Assembly: GCF_004193775.1 (NCBI RefSeq)
Contig: NC_041003.1
Span: 31,238,263 to 31,302,262, forward strand
Direction: 5' to 3'
Length of the DNA: 64,000 nt
From: Glycine soja
Taxonomy: Eukaryota > Streptophyta > Magnoliopsida > Fabales > Fabaceae
Shown: positions 12,282 to 23,218 of the stretch, in pieces
Layout of the letters: each line of letters starts with the position of its first letter
Numbering within the stretch: position 1 is the first letter of the stretch
Program-made: the position numbers and the translations under genes
The notes under the pieces: model-generated
Databases searched by the model: none
The model's input: the letters and a program-made list of their open reading frames with translations, nothing else
Told to the model about the DNA's origin: nothing

Positions 12282-13367
12282 TGTTGGACAGGTGACCTCA
12301 ATAACTTAAGAGGGGGGTGAATTAAGTCTCACAAAATTCCGACTAACAAATTTTTAACCCCCTTTTTAAAGAATAGGCCCAGAATGCAAAAGAAGAAGCA
12401 ACAATCAATTTAATAATGTTCTTTAAACATACAAGACAAAATTGATTGCAATAAAATAAATAAGATAAGGGAAGAGAGAAATGCAAAATCGATTTATACT
12501 GGTTCGACCACTTCCCGTGCGTACGTCCAGTCCTCAAGCAACCCACTTGATATTTTCATTAACTTTGTAAAAATCCTTTTTACAACTTCTGAACACCCAA
12601 AGAATCCCTTTCCCTTGTGTTCAGGAAACTCACAATTCAAAAGATAGCCTGTCTCTTGATTACAACTTACTTTCTGAGATGAATAGAAAGATTTCTCTCC
12701 TTTAGAGTGGATAATACAATTTGATGTTCAAGAGAGAACTTCATTGTCAAATGATTTCTCTCCTTTAGATTTGCAAGTGTTTGCCCAAGAGTTGTTGAGA
12801 GATCATTTGACAATGAAGTTCTCTTAGAATATATCTCTCTTACTTTTCTAAGTCAGACACACATATATATAGGCCCTTCGTGCCTTTTCAAAATGGTTTG
12901 AAAAGATGTGTCTTTTCAAAAACTTTTTCTGAAATTCTTCACTGGTAATCGATTACAGGTTTCTGGTAATCGATTACACAGTTATATTTTGAAGGGTCAT
13001 AACTTTTCAAATTGAATTTCAAAGAGTTCTGTTGCTGGTAATCGATTACACATCAATGGCAATCGATTACAGCTCTGAAATTCAAATTTCAAAACCCTTC
13101 TAAAAGCTGATTTTTCAAAATTGTCTTCTGGTAATCGATTACACTGCCTAGTAATCGATTACCAGTGCCTTGATATGCTAAAAACAATGTGTTTTGAGGC
13201 AAAAGCTGATCTTGAATGAATCTTGAAGCAATGCTTGTTTGTTGAAGCAACCTTGTCTTAATCTTGAAGCAATGCTTAACCTTTGAATGTTTGTTGAAGT
13301 GATCTTGAAAACAACCTTGAATGATTATTCTTTGACATCATCAAAATCATGTATTCATACATTCACA
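12282..13367 (-). repeat. LTR (5' LTR of the minus-strand element)
   Basis: 1,086 bp, TG...CA bounded. It carries six copies or near-copies of the GTAATCGATTAC palindrome (about 12945, 12966, 13037, 13058, 13130, 13151), two more than the partner LTR; the extra pair lies in a segment around 13000-13070 absent from the other LTR. Confidence 0.9.
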
Positions 13368-13372
13368 CTTGT

Positions 13373-13772
13373 TAGGGTTTTTCAGCCGACGTCAGCTAGG
13401 TTTTTCCAGTCAACATCAGCCAAAGCTATTTTTTAGCCGATGTTAGCTAGGGTGTTTTGGCTGATGTCAACTAGATTTTCTTAGTCGATATCGGTTAGGA
13501 TTCTTTTTGTTGACATTGACCATGGTTTTTTGATTGACATCAGCCAAAGTTATTTCCTAACCACATTAGCTAGGTTTTTTGGTTGATGTTGGCTAGGGTT
13601 TTTGTTTTTGCTAACACCAGCTAGGTATTTTTGACTAACATCGGCATGACTATTTTTAGTCGATATCGACTAGGTTCTTATAGTCGACATCCACTAGAGT
13701 TTTTTCGGTCGACATCGATCATAGCTATTTTTTAGCCAACATCAGTCAAAACTATTTTATAGCCGATGTTGG
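13373..13772 (+). repeat. Degenerate GCCGACGTTGGC minisatellite, block 2
   Basis: Continuation of block 1 after the LTR element, same orientation and unit type, ending at the GTTGG target duplication of the solo LTR. Confidence 0.8.
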
Positions 13773-14916
13773 TGATGTGCCATCATTTTCTTCTATTTTC
13801 TGAACCCTTTTTGCACCATTTTAATTATTGATTGGTCTTAATTGTCAATTAATTAGGCAGTTTTATTATTTGGGCTCATTTAGCTAATTTGATGTTTTTA
13901 ATCTAATTTCAGGAATTAATGAAACATTGGGCTTAATCCGGATTTTGGTTGTGGACTTGAAGAGGGCAAATAAAGCAGCGCTTACCTTAGTTAATTTCTA
14001 ATTAGGAAATTTCGCAATTTTATTTTATGTTGTTCAGTGTTTATTTCGTTTTGGGCCAGAGTATTGTAATAGGGCCCAGTGACTTTGAGTGACTCTTTTT
14101 AAATAGCTGCCTTGGGATTCGTGCAGGGCATTCTGTTATGCTATTTTATTATTCAAAGCTTTTGTTTTAGGTTTCTACATTTTTCTGTTCTAAGGCTACT
14201 GTTTTCGTTCTTAATGTAATTTTCCATTTTCTGCTTCTAATTACGAGTTCATTCTTGCTTCTTCTTCTACTTTCATTTATGTTTCTGTTCATTTACGTTT
14301 CTGTTCATTTACGTTTCTGCTTCATGTTTCATTTGCGTTTTCTGTTTGAATCCATGAAAGGCTAGATTTTCTGGTGTTGTTTCCTTTTGAGGACGAAGCC
14401 CAACTCTCTTTGAGGTTTCCCTTGTAATGTGGTTCCCTGGCAGTTTTCCCTTCACCAGTTATCCCAAATTCGTGAATATTAATCAGTGCACGCTTCATGT
14501 TCGATTAATTGCCTCTGAGCCTAACTTGCGTTCATGCTTAATGGACGAAGGGATAACTGGTGTATGTGGTGCCTAATCACGTATTGACAACCCTAAGTTG
14601 ATTTTCGCTTAGTAAATTGAAATAGGGTTGGATTAAGTGGTTGACTGTTAGGGACGAATTCTCCATAACCCAGGATAAGAGAATGGCTTCTGAATCAAAG
14701 GAAACAACCCGTTTTTAATATTAGTAATTTCGTATTCCAGTTTACTTGTTCTGCTCTTTAATCACAAAACAAACAAACCCCCCCCCCCCAATCGTTACTG
14801 TTACTGCAAGTATATTATGAACAATTGGTGTGTCACTGCTCGTTGGGAAACGACCTAGGATCACTTCCTAGTTACTGCATTTTCATGTTTATTTGATTCG
14901 GGTACGGCCTCGATCA
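13773..14916. mobile_element. Solo LTR, 1.1 kb
   Basis: Begins TGATGTGCCATCA and ends CCTCGATCA; flanked by the 5-bp duplication GTTGG (13768-13772, 14917-14921). No PBS, PPT or coding sequence is attached, so it is a solo LTR left by recombination between two LTRs. Near its right end is a CGTTGGGAAACGACCTAGGATCA segment and a run of about 12 C at 14769-14780. The type suggests a gypsy family, from memory only. Confidence 0.9.
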
Positions 14917-15144
14917 GTTGGGTAGGGTTTTTTGTTCAACATTGGTTAGGGCTATTTTTTAGCCAACTTCGACTAGGGATTTTTTGGCCAACGTTGGCCA
15001 ATGATGTTTTTCGACCGACATTGAGTAGGTTCTATTGGTTGGTATTGACCAAACTATTTTTTAGCCGATATTAGGTAGACTTTTTGTCAACGCCTGCTAG
15101 GATTTTTTAGGTCGACGTTGGCTAAAAATATAGTATTGGTCAAT
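14917..15144 (+). repeat. Degenerate GCCGACGTTGGC minisatellite, block 3
   Basis: Same unit and orientation as blocks 1 and 2, up to the point near 15145 where the array turns over. Confidence 0.75.
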
Positions 15145-15410
15145 GTCGTTCGAAAAGACCCTAGCCGGTGTCGGCCAAACAAACCCTAGCAAACATTGGT
15201 AAAAAGGACCTAGCCAACATCGACTGAAAATAGACTCAACCAACGTTAGTTGAAAAATAGTCCCGGTTGACATCAGTTGACAAATATTCTTGGCATACTT
15301 TGATAAAAAAAAAATCCAATTTGATGTCGACTGAAAAATAACCTTGGTTGATGTCGGTTTAAAAACATCACTGGTTGTAGTCAGACAAAATAGCCCTAGT
15401 TAAAATTATC
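15145..15410 (-). repeat. Inverted arm of the GCCGACGTTGGC minisatellite
   Basis: From here units read ...CCCTAGCCGGTGTCGGCCAAA..., that is the reverse complement of the units to the left. The left blocks (together about 950 bp) and this arm form a foldback structure typical of elements with long repeat-built inverted termini. Confidence 0.75.
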
Positions 15411-15719
15411 AATATTTTTGTATTTTTAAATTATTAAAAATTGAAAAATATTTTTTAATTAATATTTTAAAATTAGATTGTGTTTGTTTTCATAAATTTT
15501 AATATTAAAATTTCATCTATTTAAAATATAAAATTGAAATTTTACATATGGAAAAAATTGAATTGTTCTGTCCAAACAAAGAATTTAAAATGAAATAAAA
15601 TTGAATTGATTTATCTAAACAAAGCATTTGAAAAATAAAGAAAATTAAAATCAAAGCAATTCAAATTCTAGACATTTTAAATTTCATGAAATTTTGAAAT
15701 TTCTCATCCAAACATAGGG

Positions 15720-16190
15720 TTAGTGTATCCGAAGCAAAACTCCAAGCGCCTATAGAGCGGACTTTTCTCATATCTTCCAAAGAAGTGAAGGAGAACTCAT
15801 AAAGCCCTTTTCCAATTGGGATGAGCTTCCAGAGATTTAGGGGGTGCCAAAGCTTAGAGAGCTTCGTGAACAAATCCGAAGACTTAAGGGGGGTTGCACC
15901 TTTTGGTAAGAAGATTCTTCCATGAAGATGATTCTTGCAACTTTCCAGACCAACTCGATACTCGCCTTCTGGAATGATGATTGTTAAGAATTGTCTTTAA
16001 GGATTGGGACTAGGAGTTTGCTTGATGGAATGTGTCATGCATGGTGGAGGGCTTGGGCAAAGGTTTTCCTTGGATTAGAAGAGGGGGGAGGTGTGGGATT
16101 GTCGGGGCCAGGGCCAAGGAACCCCTAAGGAATGAAAGGGGTGACTTCGACCATGGGTGAGGTGGCGGTGGCACTATGAGGTTACTCTAC
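15720..16190 (-). pseudogene. LINE ORF1, 5' half (DUF4283-type) and 5' end
   Basis: On the minus strand the start region (ATG at about 16165, followed by a TAG after eight codons) leads to a proline/serine-rich stretch, a PRKTFAQAL segment and then the DUF4283 core: KLSKLWHPLNLWKLIPIGKG, YEFSFTSLEDMRKVRSIG. Family members continue with a zinc knuckle, which here lies across the insertion at 5480-5530. Frame changes and stops make it non-functional. The LINE 5' end is placed near 16190 by loss of similarity only. Confidence 0.8.
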
Positions 16191-17822
16191 AAAAACCCTA
16201 GTAAAGCCATAAACGACAACCTTTTAAAACTATTGTTTATAACACTCAATGACACAATTTTACATTAAAAAAGTGTGAAGAACTCACTAAAATTCTGCAA
16301 TTTTTGCTTTGTTGGTGTTTGTTTATGATTTGTTTTGTAGATTTTTTTTCACGGGAATGAGTTAACATGATAATTGTCATCGTCATTTATCCAAATTTCT
16401 AATAACTTTCCCTCGTGGCATACTTTCATGATTTAAAATTGAGGTTGGCATCACCTGTCACTACAACATTTACATCATTAGGGTTTTATGCCCATGACGT
16501 ACAAGACTCCATGTAAAGACTAAAGATATAGGTGTTTAATCCTTCTTAAAAAAATCCAGTAAAAAAATGTTTAATCAAATCATTAAAAATGTAATTAAGG
16601 ATTCTCCTCTAGAATACGGCTACGTTGTAGCTCTAATATCTTAGGCGGAAAACTAAATACAAATTAAGGGACTGAGTGCATATTTGAATTAAGAGTAAAT
16701 GATAATTTTCTGAATTGTAAAAGAATATAATAATTTTGTCATGTCCTTAAGTTTGTAAGATTATTTGATCATTAAATTATAATATTTAATGTTCAATTTG
16801 ACATTAAATTGTATGATTCAAAAATTAATTTGACATTGTAAAGTTTAAAAATTAATTTCTTATTAAGCTATACACATAACGTAATTATCATATTATATTG
16901 TAATTTTTACATATTCAGTAGATAAGAATTTTTTTATCTTTAGGGGGGCTGTAAGTCACATGTCTACACATTTAAGAATCAAAATTTACCCTTGAATTAA
17001 AGAAAACTTATTGTCACAAAATTAATATTGACCCTCAATCTTTCATCTATATTTTTTTGTTGTAGTTTGGTTTTAATAATTTAATCTTTCTTTTACTTTG
17101 GTTGCTTTTTATTAGATCGAATTGATTTTTCCATCAATTTTATAGTATCAATTTTGGCTAACAGTGGTGGCAGGCGTCCATTTGACTTGACATGTCACAC
17201 AGTTGTCCATTGTCACCAATTTAACCAAGTAATTATGGTAAACTAACACGAGAGTCAATTTGATCTATCAGAGATTCTTTAAGTAACTAAAGAAAAAAAA
17301 CAATCAAATTTCAAGAGAAACCCAAAAAATATAGATAAGGAAAAAAAATTCAATTTTAACCAAAAAATAATACCATAACATTTTAATATTTTTGGGTATA
17401 ATATAATGCTTACAGTTTAATTCTTTTACATTGTCGAAATTTTCTATTGTAAACCGATCAGAAATCATTTTAAATATTAGATTAAATGTATCTATTATAA
17501 AATTGAGCAAATTTGTATATTATACATGACAAATAATTATTAGATGACAGTATTTTTTTTATATACATATTAGATAACAGTATAAAAATTATTTGTATTT
17601 TTAGTGTATATACTATTTACTCATATTTTAATCTAAACGAACTTAATTATTTCATAAAAAAAAAGTACCTAGAAAACTATCGTCGGAATGAGTTGAACGA
17701 AAAGAAATGAGAATTTGTTGTTCTTGGCCAACAGCTTAAGAGCATTTTTAAAGGCGGATTCTTATTGAAAATTTGAAATTCTTAAAATAAGAATGATTCT
17801 TGTAAGGAGAAACCATTGAACG
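16191..17822. other. AT-rich intergenic DNA, nothing recognised
   Basis: No ORF with domain content, no LTR or TIR borders found. One short minus-strand ORF (17304-17510) is low-complexity and hydrophobic by AT bias. It could hold old, unrecognisable element remains. Confidence 0.5.
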
Positions 17823-18030
17823 TACTGGTGAGAAATTTTAATAACCGATGTTACTATGGAGTAGTTAACATCGGTTTTGGAAAAATCGATGTTAGTATGC
17901 CGTTGTTAACATCGGTTTTGTGAAAACCGATGTTATCGAGTCGATGTTAACATCGGTTTTATTATAACCGATGTTACGTAGTTGATGTTAACATTGGTTA
18001 TTTTTAAAAAACCGATGTTGTTATCATTAT
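17823..18030. repeat. CACTA subterminal repeats, left side
   Basis: At least four AACATCGGTT...AACCGATGTT hairpin pairs with short spacers, the same motif as at the right end. These are the presumptive transposase-binding sites. Confidence 0.85.
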
Positions 18031-19035
18031 ATATTAAACTTCTGAAATTGCACAACCCGCGCGCTTGAACCCTATCGTTCTTCTTCTTTCTCCTTCTGCC
18101 TGAGATCTTCTTTGTGTCAAACTCGCCTGCGCTTCCGTGACTGCAACCACATTGTGGAGATCGTGTTTGTGGAGATCGTCTTTGCCACTTATCCATTGAG
18201 GTACGTCCTTTCGTTTTAACATTAGGCGTTCGTCGTTTTAACATTTGCTCACTTTCGCAGGTCGAAGAAAAGTAGGAAAGGAAAGAGTCCCGAAAAGGGT
18301 ACTCCCAGGGAATTAATGTTGTTTCTCCTTCTGCCTGAGTTCATGTTTGTCGCAAACTGGGCTACGCTTTCGTGACTGCCACATTGTCGAGTTCGCGTTT
18401 GTGGAGTTCGTGTCTGCGCTTCCATCGAAGGTATGTCTCTGTTGTATGTTAATGATGAAAATCCATTGTTCAATGGTCTGCCTCTATTGTGATGTTTCGA
18501 AACCCTAGTTAGGCACAAAGGGTTAATCGTAACTGAATGTGTAGTGATTTAGGACCATATGTAACTGCCTTAAGCAGTTATTGCAGAATAAATTATGGAG
18601 TAACAGTAGGGGGGTTAGACAGTTTTTAGTGGGTTTTCAGGAAGGGAGAGACGAGGTTGTCAAATTTACATAGAGGGTTTCAGGGACAAAGCTTTGGTTT
18701 ACACAGAGGGTTTTAGGGACAAAGCTTTGATTTACATATTGAATTTCATCCAAATTTTTTACAAGTCATTGTTACTTCCATCAATATTGATATTGTATCA
18801 TGCTTAATTATATGCATTTGCTTATTCTGATCATTGTGTGTTGTGTGATTATTTCTTCCATGCAGGTACATGATTCCTATTTGTTGTGAGAGTGAAATGA
18901 TGGGCAGCAGCACCAACTGAGGTGAGTTTATATTTCCTTTTTTTTTGTCTTTATCTTTGTTAGTTTGTTATATATTTTTTTATTTTATATGTTTGAGTTT
19001 TAAATGTGTAAAAAATAGAAATAGAAAGGTCTGCT
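18031..19035 (+). other. CACTA 5' leader region with an internal duplication
   Basis: A block at about 18085-18200 (CTCCTTCTGCCTGAG, CGTGACTGC, CATTGT, GTTTGTGGAG) is repeated in diverged form at 18325-18430; each copy ends near a possible splice donor (GAGGTACGTCC, GAAGGTATGTC). GCAGGTACATG at 18864 and CTGAGGTGAG at 18917 could be further exon borders. Overlapping minus-strand ORFs look like shadows. Best read as the untranslated leader of the transposon genes; unproven. Confidence 0.45.
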
Positions 19036-19365
19036 GATTGCTTAGGAATTCCTTGTTGTTTCATGGCATTCCTTTTGAACCTCAAAAGGTGTTGGATGAT
19101 GCCTTAATTCTACCTTGGTCCTGGCTAAAATGTGGAGAGAAAGGTTTCAATACATCATTTAACCATTGGTCTACCAATCTTATGATGGCCTTTGGTTAAA
19201 TTTCTGATTATATGTATTGGGGTCCTTGTGCTGGGTTATTGTTGGGTTTGTTTTGCTTTTTGGAAGGTGGCACTTTTGTGTCTTGTATCTTTTATTTTCA
19301 GTACCTCTGGTACTGTTCTGTTTAATATTAATATACATATTTTTGCCTTCCAATAAAAAGAAGAA
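19036..19365 (+). mobile_element. LINE 3'-end fragment, plus strand
   Basis: Plus-strand sequence ends with the typical plant LINE tail: TACCTCTGGTACTGTTCTG, then ATATACATATTTTTGCCTTCC followed by AATAAAAAG. The upstream 300 bp carry no intact frame. It is 5'-truncated and abuts a minus-strand LINE fragment. Confidence 0.5.
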
Positions 19366-19560
19366 GGATAATCCAGTTGTCTGCAATGCAGGATATTAGT
19401 TGCTTCCAGAGCCCAATTGACTCCACCACCTATAATTCCAAACTGACTTTTGCCAAAATTAATGTTTAGAGCAGAAGCTAATTCAAATCCTCTTAGTAAA
19501 GCCTTTAGAAGTAGAACAGATTTTAACATATCAAACTTTTTAAAAGTAGAACACATTCTC
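19366..19560 (-). pseudogene. LINE reverse-transcriptase fragment
   Basis: Minus-strand translation shows LLLKALLRGFELASALNINF followed by GKSQFGIIGG, matching the RT region after the YADD box in plant LINEs. It is an isolated fragment; related RT sequence turns up again at 23219-23300, so the pieces may derive from one broken LINE. Confidence 0.7.
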
Positions 19561-20489
19561 GAACTTAAATGAAATCAAAAAGTTAAAAAGGAAAAACCAA
19601 TAGAAAACATAATATAAATGGAAGCATGAGCTATATAAGCAAGCTGAAAAAAAAACCTGGACAAGGAAGCATTTCAAACTTTACAGTGATTGGGTAATTA
19701 GGTTAATGGGTGGACAGGCAGGTTGCAGTTTTACTAATTCTGTTGCTATCCATGTGGTGGTATTAAGATGGGCACTGTTATTGTCTATAATTGAAATATA
19801 GTATAATTGTTTTTTTTTTCTTCTTAAAATTTGAATCGGCGCTATCATTCTTTGAATGCCATCATCTACCTTTAATGATTCACATCTAAATTGGTCCCTA
19901 TTTAATTAAATTAATTAGTTATTGCTTTAGTTTGACTGGATAGAAGTATGATATGTATTCTTAAAAAATTGTCCATGAGCTGTTTGATAGAATGACTGAA
20001 AAAGATTTTAAATACACTCTTAGTATAATGTCTTTTGAGAGTCAATGTATCACCATGAAGTGAGAGCCATATTGTTGATAAAAGGCTTTAAATACACTGT
20101 GGCTAATTTCTGTATGGTTTTTTTAGGGTTATCATTTACTACTGCTAATTGGCATTGTTGTGGAAGCGCTTTGATTATATCTTTGAAGCCTCAAAGTCAA
20201 GTATTTATATCTTTGATTCGAAAACTAATTTGAAATTGTTGTTGTATGCATTACTGGTATATTTGTAACTTATGCTATGCCTGTCTAAATGACCTTTCTT
20301 TCATTGGACTAATATGTTCATGCCTCTCTACATGACCTTTCTTTCGTTGGACTGATATCTTTGAAGTATTTATTGTGATTTAAACTCTCAGAACTTGTTC
20401 ATTGTTAGTGTTGAATGTTTTTGTAATTTTATCTGCTGCCCTTCTCTATATATATGTTGTGACTGCCACTGCCCTTCTTTCTCTCTTGT
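19561..20489. other. Non-coding DNA inside the CACTA, unassigned
   Basis: No supported gene. A near-tandem duplication of about 56 bp occurs at 20285-20370 (CATGACCTTTCTTTCGTTGGACTGATAT and its variant). A 62-codon plus-strand ORF at 20045 has no known domain. Confidence 0.4.
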
Positions 20490-20740
20490 ATTATCTTTTT
20501 TTTATCAGCAAAATTATAATTTGTATTAATAACTGTGAGTAACAGAGGTACTAAATATACAAGGTAGAAACCAGTAGACTTGCAGAACCATAGGTCCTAC
20601 GAATCAGGTGCCAATCTAAATAGAATACAATAACCCTGCACTGCTACCCTAATAAAAAAATGTTGTTGATAAATTACTAGACCAATAGTTGTAGGGCTGG
20701 GCAAAGCCTTTCTCGAGCTGTCTTCTCCGTAAATTCCCTT
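20490..20740 (-). mobile_element. LINE-1 copy, 3' terminal piece with poly(A)
   Basis: On the minus strand this ends ACCTCTGTTACTCACAGTTA...TTTTGCTGAT followed by an A run (poly-T at about 20490-20500 on plus). It is separated from its upstream part (22087-22240) by a second LINE inserted at 20741-22086, as shown by the duplicated target at both borders. Confidence 0.75.
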
Positions 20741-22086
20741 TTTTTTTGCTCAGCAAAATTAGATATTATATATATTCAAAAGTACCAGTGGTACTAAGAT
20801 TACATTGGTAGATATAAATGTGCATTTGGTTGCTGTTTTATAATAGAACCACTTACAACAAGCTAATTGATACATAGATTCTGAATCCTCTACAGCCTAT
20901 TTACTAAACACTTCCTTTAGGATGGAGGACCACTGATTAAAATGTGTTCCAAAGTCTCTCTCCATATTTCTAATCCATGTCCAAAGTACTAGAAGTGCAT
21001 CATCAAGCAATTTACTTCCATCAAACGTGTCGTTTTGGAATATTATTCTGTTTCTGTGCTTCTATGTTGTCCAAGTCATAGCAATCAACCAGGATCTCCA
21101 TCTTGTGAGTTGCTTTCCCCCTGTAAAATCAGTCATGTGCTGCAGGTAATGGTCCCTAAGATTTTGAGGTAGTACTGTTGCTACTCCAACCCAAGATAAA
21201 GACTCCCACCATATGGGTAGGATCTTTTTACAACTAAAAAATAAATGGGTAGCCTCCTCCTCTACATCTCCACAAAATGGGCACTGTACCTCATTTATCA
21301 CAACCTGCCGCCTTCTAAGATTCATCCTAGTTGGAAGTCTGTCCCTAATTAGCCTCCAAGCAAAAACCAGTGATTTACTTGGTATTTTGAGCTTCCAAAT
21401 GTCCACAAAGTCCAAATTCTGATTAGCTCCCATCTGTGTTTCTCATATCAAGTCATATCCGCTTTTTGTTGAGTAGTATCCACTTTGATCATGCTTCCAG
21501 CTCCACCTATCCTCCCTATTTGGCTGAATCTGCTGCTGTGATAGTTCTCCAAGGAAATTATCTGCCATTTGAATTTCACTATCAAAAAAGCCCTCCTCCA
21601 AGATAGCTTCCACTCCCATCCGCCATTGGTGTTATTCCCCATATTCATAATGATTTGTTTCTGTTGATCAGAAATTCGGTACAACCTTGGATATTTGTCC
21701 ATTAATGGTATAGCATTATGTGTCCAAGGGTCCTCCCAAAATCTGAACTTCTCCCCACCTCCCACCTTCCAATTTCTTTTCGTTTTGACTACCTGGTTCT
21801 GCTGTTGCTGCTGACTTGATAGCAGGTCCCTCCACCAAATAGAGTCTTGGCTTCCTCTAATGCCTTCCTCCAATGCCCTCCAGCCTCCATACTTTGATAT
21901 GAGTATTTTTACCCAAGGTTCCTCTTGCTTATGAAATAAGTCCCAGCACCATTTTGCCAGCAAAGCTGAGTTAAAGTTCTTAAGGTCTTTAATACCGAGA
22001 CCCCCTTTATCTTTTGGTTGGCATACTTCCTTGCAGCTCACCCAAGCAATTTTCCTCTGCTCCATACCTCCTCCCCATAAGAATTG
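20741..22086 (-). mobile_element. 5'-truncated LINE nested in another LINE
   Basis: Flanked by a duplication TCTYCTCCGYAAATTCCCTT (20721-20740 and 22087-22106, 18 of 20 identical), with a poly(A) tail (poly-T at 20741) on the minus strand. It encodes the LINE C-terminal region: LGIKDLKNFNSALLAKWCWD, WWRDLL, FWEDPW and the zf-RVT segment LPTRMNLRRRQV...CPFCGDVEEEATHLFFSC at 21062-21433. The 5' end begins inside the family's WGGG..RKIAWVSW motif, so it is truncated. A frame break lies near 21440. Confidence 0.85.
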
Positions 22087-22240
22087 TCTCCTCCGCAAAT
22101 TCCCTTTAGTTGGGATTGTATCTTTGATCAATCGCCAAGCAAATGTTGTTGGTTTTAAAGGGATTTTGAGCTGCCATAGGTCCTCTAATTTTTCAGACCA
22201 TCTATGAGCTATATAACGAAGCAACATTGAGACTATGAAC
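22087..22240 (-). pseudogene. LINE zf-RVT fragment (outer LINE)
   Basis: Reads LEDLWQLKIPLKPTTFAWRL and GNLRRRQF on the minus strand, the same motif as in the inner LINE at 21300-21400. It fuses by chance in frame to the nested LINE. It stops abruptly against the U-box gene fragment at about 22240. Confidence 0.75.
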
Positions 22241-22890
22241 TCTGCAGATTATCAACCCCTTCCATTCGCTACAAGAGTTCCAATATGCTTCTAGCTTTTA
22301 TCTTAGCTCTATCAGTTCCATTTTCTGACAACTCCTGCAGTGCTGCTTCTGCACCATGTTCTTTCGCTAGTTTTAATTGTAGTGGTTCTCCGGTGCATAG
22401 TGACCACATGACAGCAGCAGCATTCTCTCGATTGCGTGGAGAGCTAGTTCGTATAACCTCAATAAGAATATGAATTGGCTTGGCCTGACCGATCGCTACC
22501 CTGCCTTCATGGTGGCTTGCAAGGATTGCCATAATAGCTACTGCTTCATCTACCATTCCACCCCCAGCATCCTTCAAAAATTGAATCAGTGGGGCTACTA
22601 AACCAGCTTTTACAGCTCTTGGTTTATTTCCCTGATAAATAGATAGGTTGAAGATAGCAGTAGCAGCATCCTTCTTACCTGTAGGAGTACCTTCACAAAG
22701 TAACTTTATTAGAGTAGTAGCAGCATCCTCTGAAAGACTGCTGCCACCACATTTCTTTCTTCTACAGTTCCCTTGCCTCTTTGGTAGCTCAATACCGTTG
22801 CTTTCACACCACAAAGCAATCAAAGTCTTTAAAACATAGTTAGGGGTAAGGGTTGTATGCACAAGTGTCTACTGTGTCTTGGGGCAGGTT
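22232..22890 (-). pseudogene. U-box/ARM-repeat E3 ligase gene fragment (PUB14-like)
   Basis: Minus-strand protein matches plant U-box ligases of the PUB13/14 type: end of the U-box (CPKTQ-stop-TLVHTTLTPNYVL, then IALWCESNGIELPKRQGNC), then ARM repeats (LIKLLCEGTPTGKKDAATAI, LASHHEGRVAIGQA, RNRENAAAVMWSLCTG) to the C-terminus (RMEGVDNLQSS-stop). Two in-frame TAG codons replace CAG: one in the U-box (about 22875) and one just before RMEGVDNLQ (about 22270). The central ARM repeats are deleted, with GGSSLSEDAATTLIKLLCEG as the join. The U-box N-terminus is missing. The parent ubiquitinates targets; this copy cannot be a normal ligase. It lies inside the CACTA, so it is captured or retro-inserted cargo. 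Confidence 0.9.
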
Positions 22891-22892
22891 CT

Positions 22893-22921
22893 TCAACACA
22901 CACACAGACACACACACACAG

Positions 22922-22976
<55 letters not shown>

Positions 22977-23105
22977 CACACAGACACAGAAACAAACACA
23001 CACAGCCACACACCCACACACACACACACAGGCACACACACACACACACACAGAAACACAGACACACACACACACACACACACACAAAAACACACACACA
23101 CACAC

Positions 23106-23173
<68 letters not shown>

Positions 23174-23174
23174 C

Positions 23175-23206
<32 letters not shown>

Positions 23207-23218
23207 CACACACACAGA
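22893..23218. repeat. Long interrupted (AC)n microsatellite
   Basis: About 325 bp of ACAC with CAGA, CACC and AAAC interruptions. The long ORFs in it on both strands are repeat artefacts. Confidence 0.97.

Larger units (their letters stand above)
10145..13367 (-). mobile_element. Non-coding LTR retrotransposon (LARD/TRIM-like), complete
   Basis: Two LTRs (10145-11161 and 12282-13367) begin TGTTGGACA and end CATTCACA on the plus strand and are flanked by the 5-bp duplication CTTGT (10140-10144, 13368-13372). On the minus strand the primer-binding site TGGTATCAGAG (12269-12279) sits 2 bp from the LTR at 12282, and the polypurine tract AAAAGGGGGAGAT (11162-11174) precedes the other LTR, so the element runs right to left. 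The 1.1-kb interior has no gag or pol and consists of AATCATCAAAGACAATCA repeats, so it must use proteins in trans. Confidence 0.93.
5823..15719. mobile_element. PIF/Harbinger- or foldback-like element carrying nested insertions
   Basis: Flanked by TTA (5820-5822 and 15720-15722), the target duplication typical of PIF/Harbinger elements, within LINE ORF1. The ends are imperfectly inverted: left TAGTGTGTTTGGATGGAG, right (reverse complement) CCCTATGTTTGGATGAGAAA. Without its three insertions the element is about 1.8 kb: AT-rich ends plus arrays of degenerate repeats GCCGACGTTGGCTAGGGTTTTT, which switch orientation near 15145. No transposase is encoded, so it is non-autonomous. The family assignment rests on TSD and termini and is tentative; a foldback element is the main alternative. 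Confidence 0.65.

Noticed and set aside
18034..18518. Arg-rich minus-strand ORFs in the CACTA leader
   Set aside because: They mirror the C/T-rich duplicated leader on the plus strand and lack domains.
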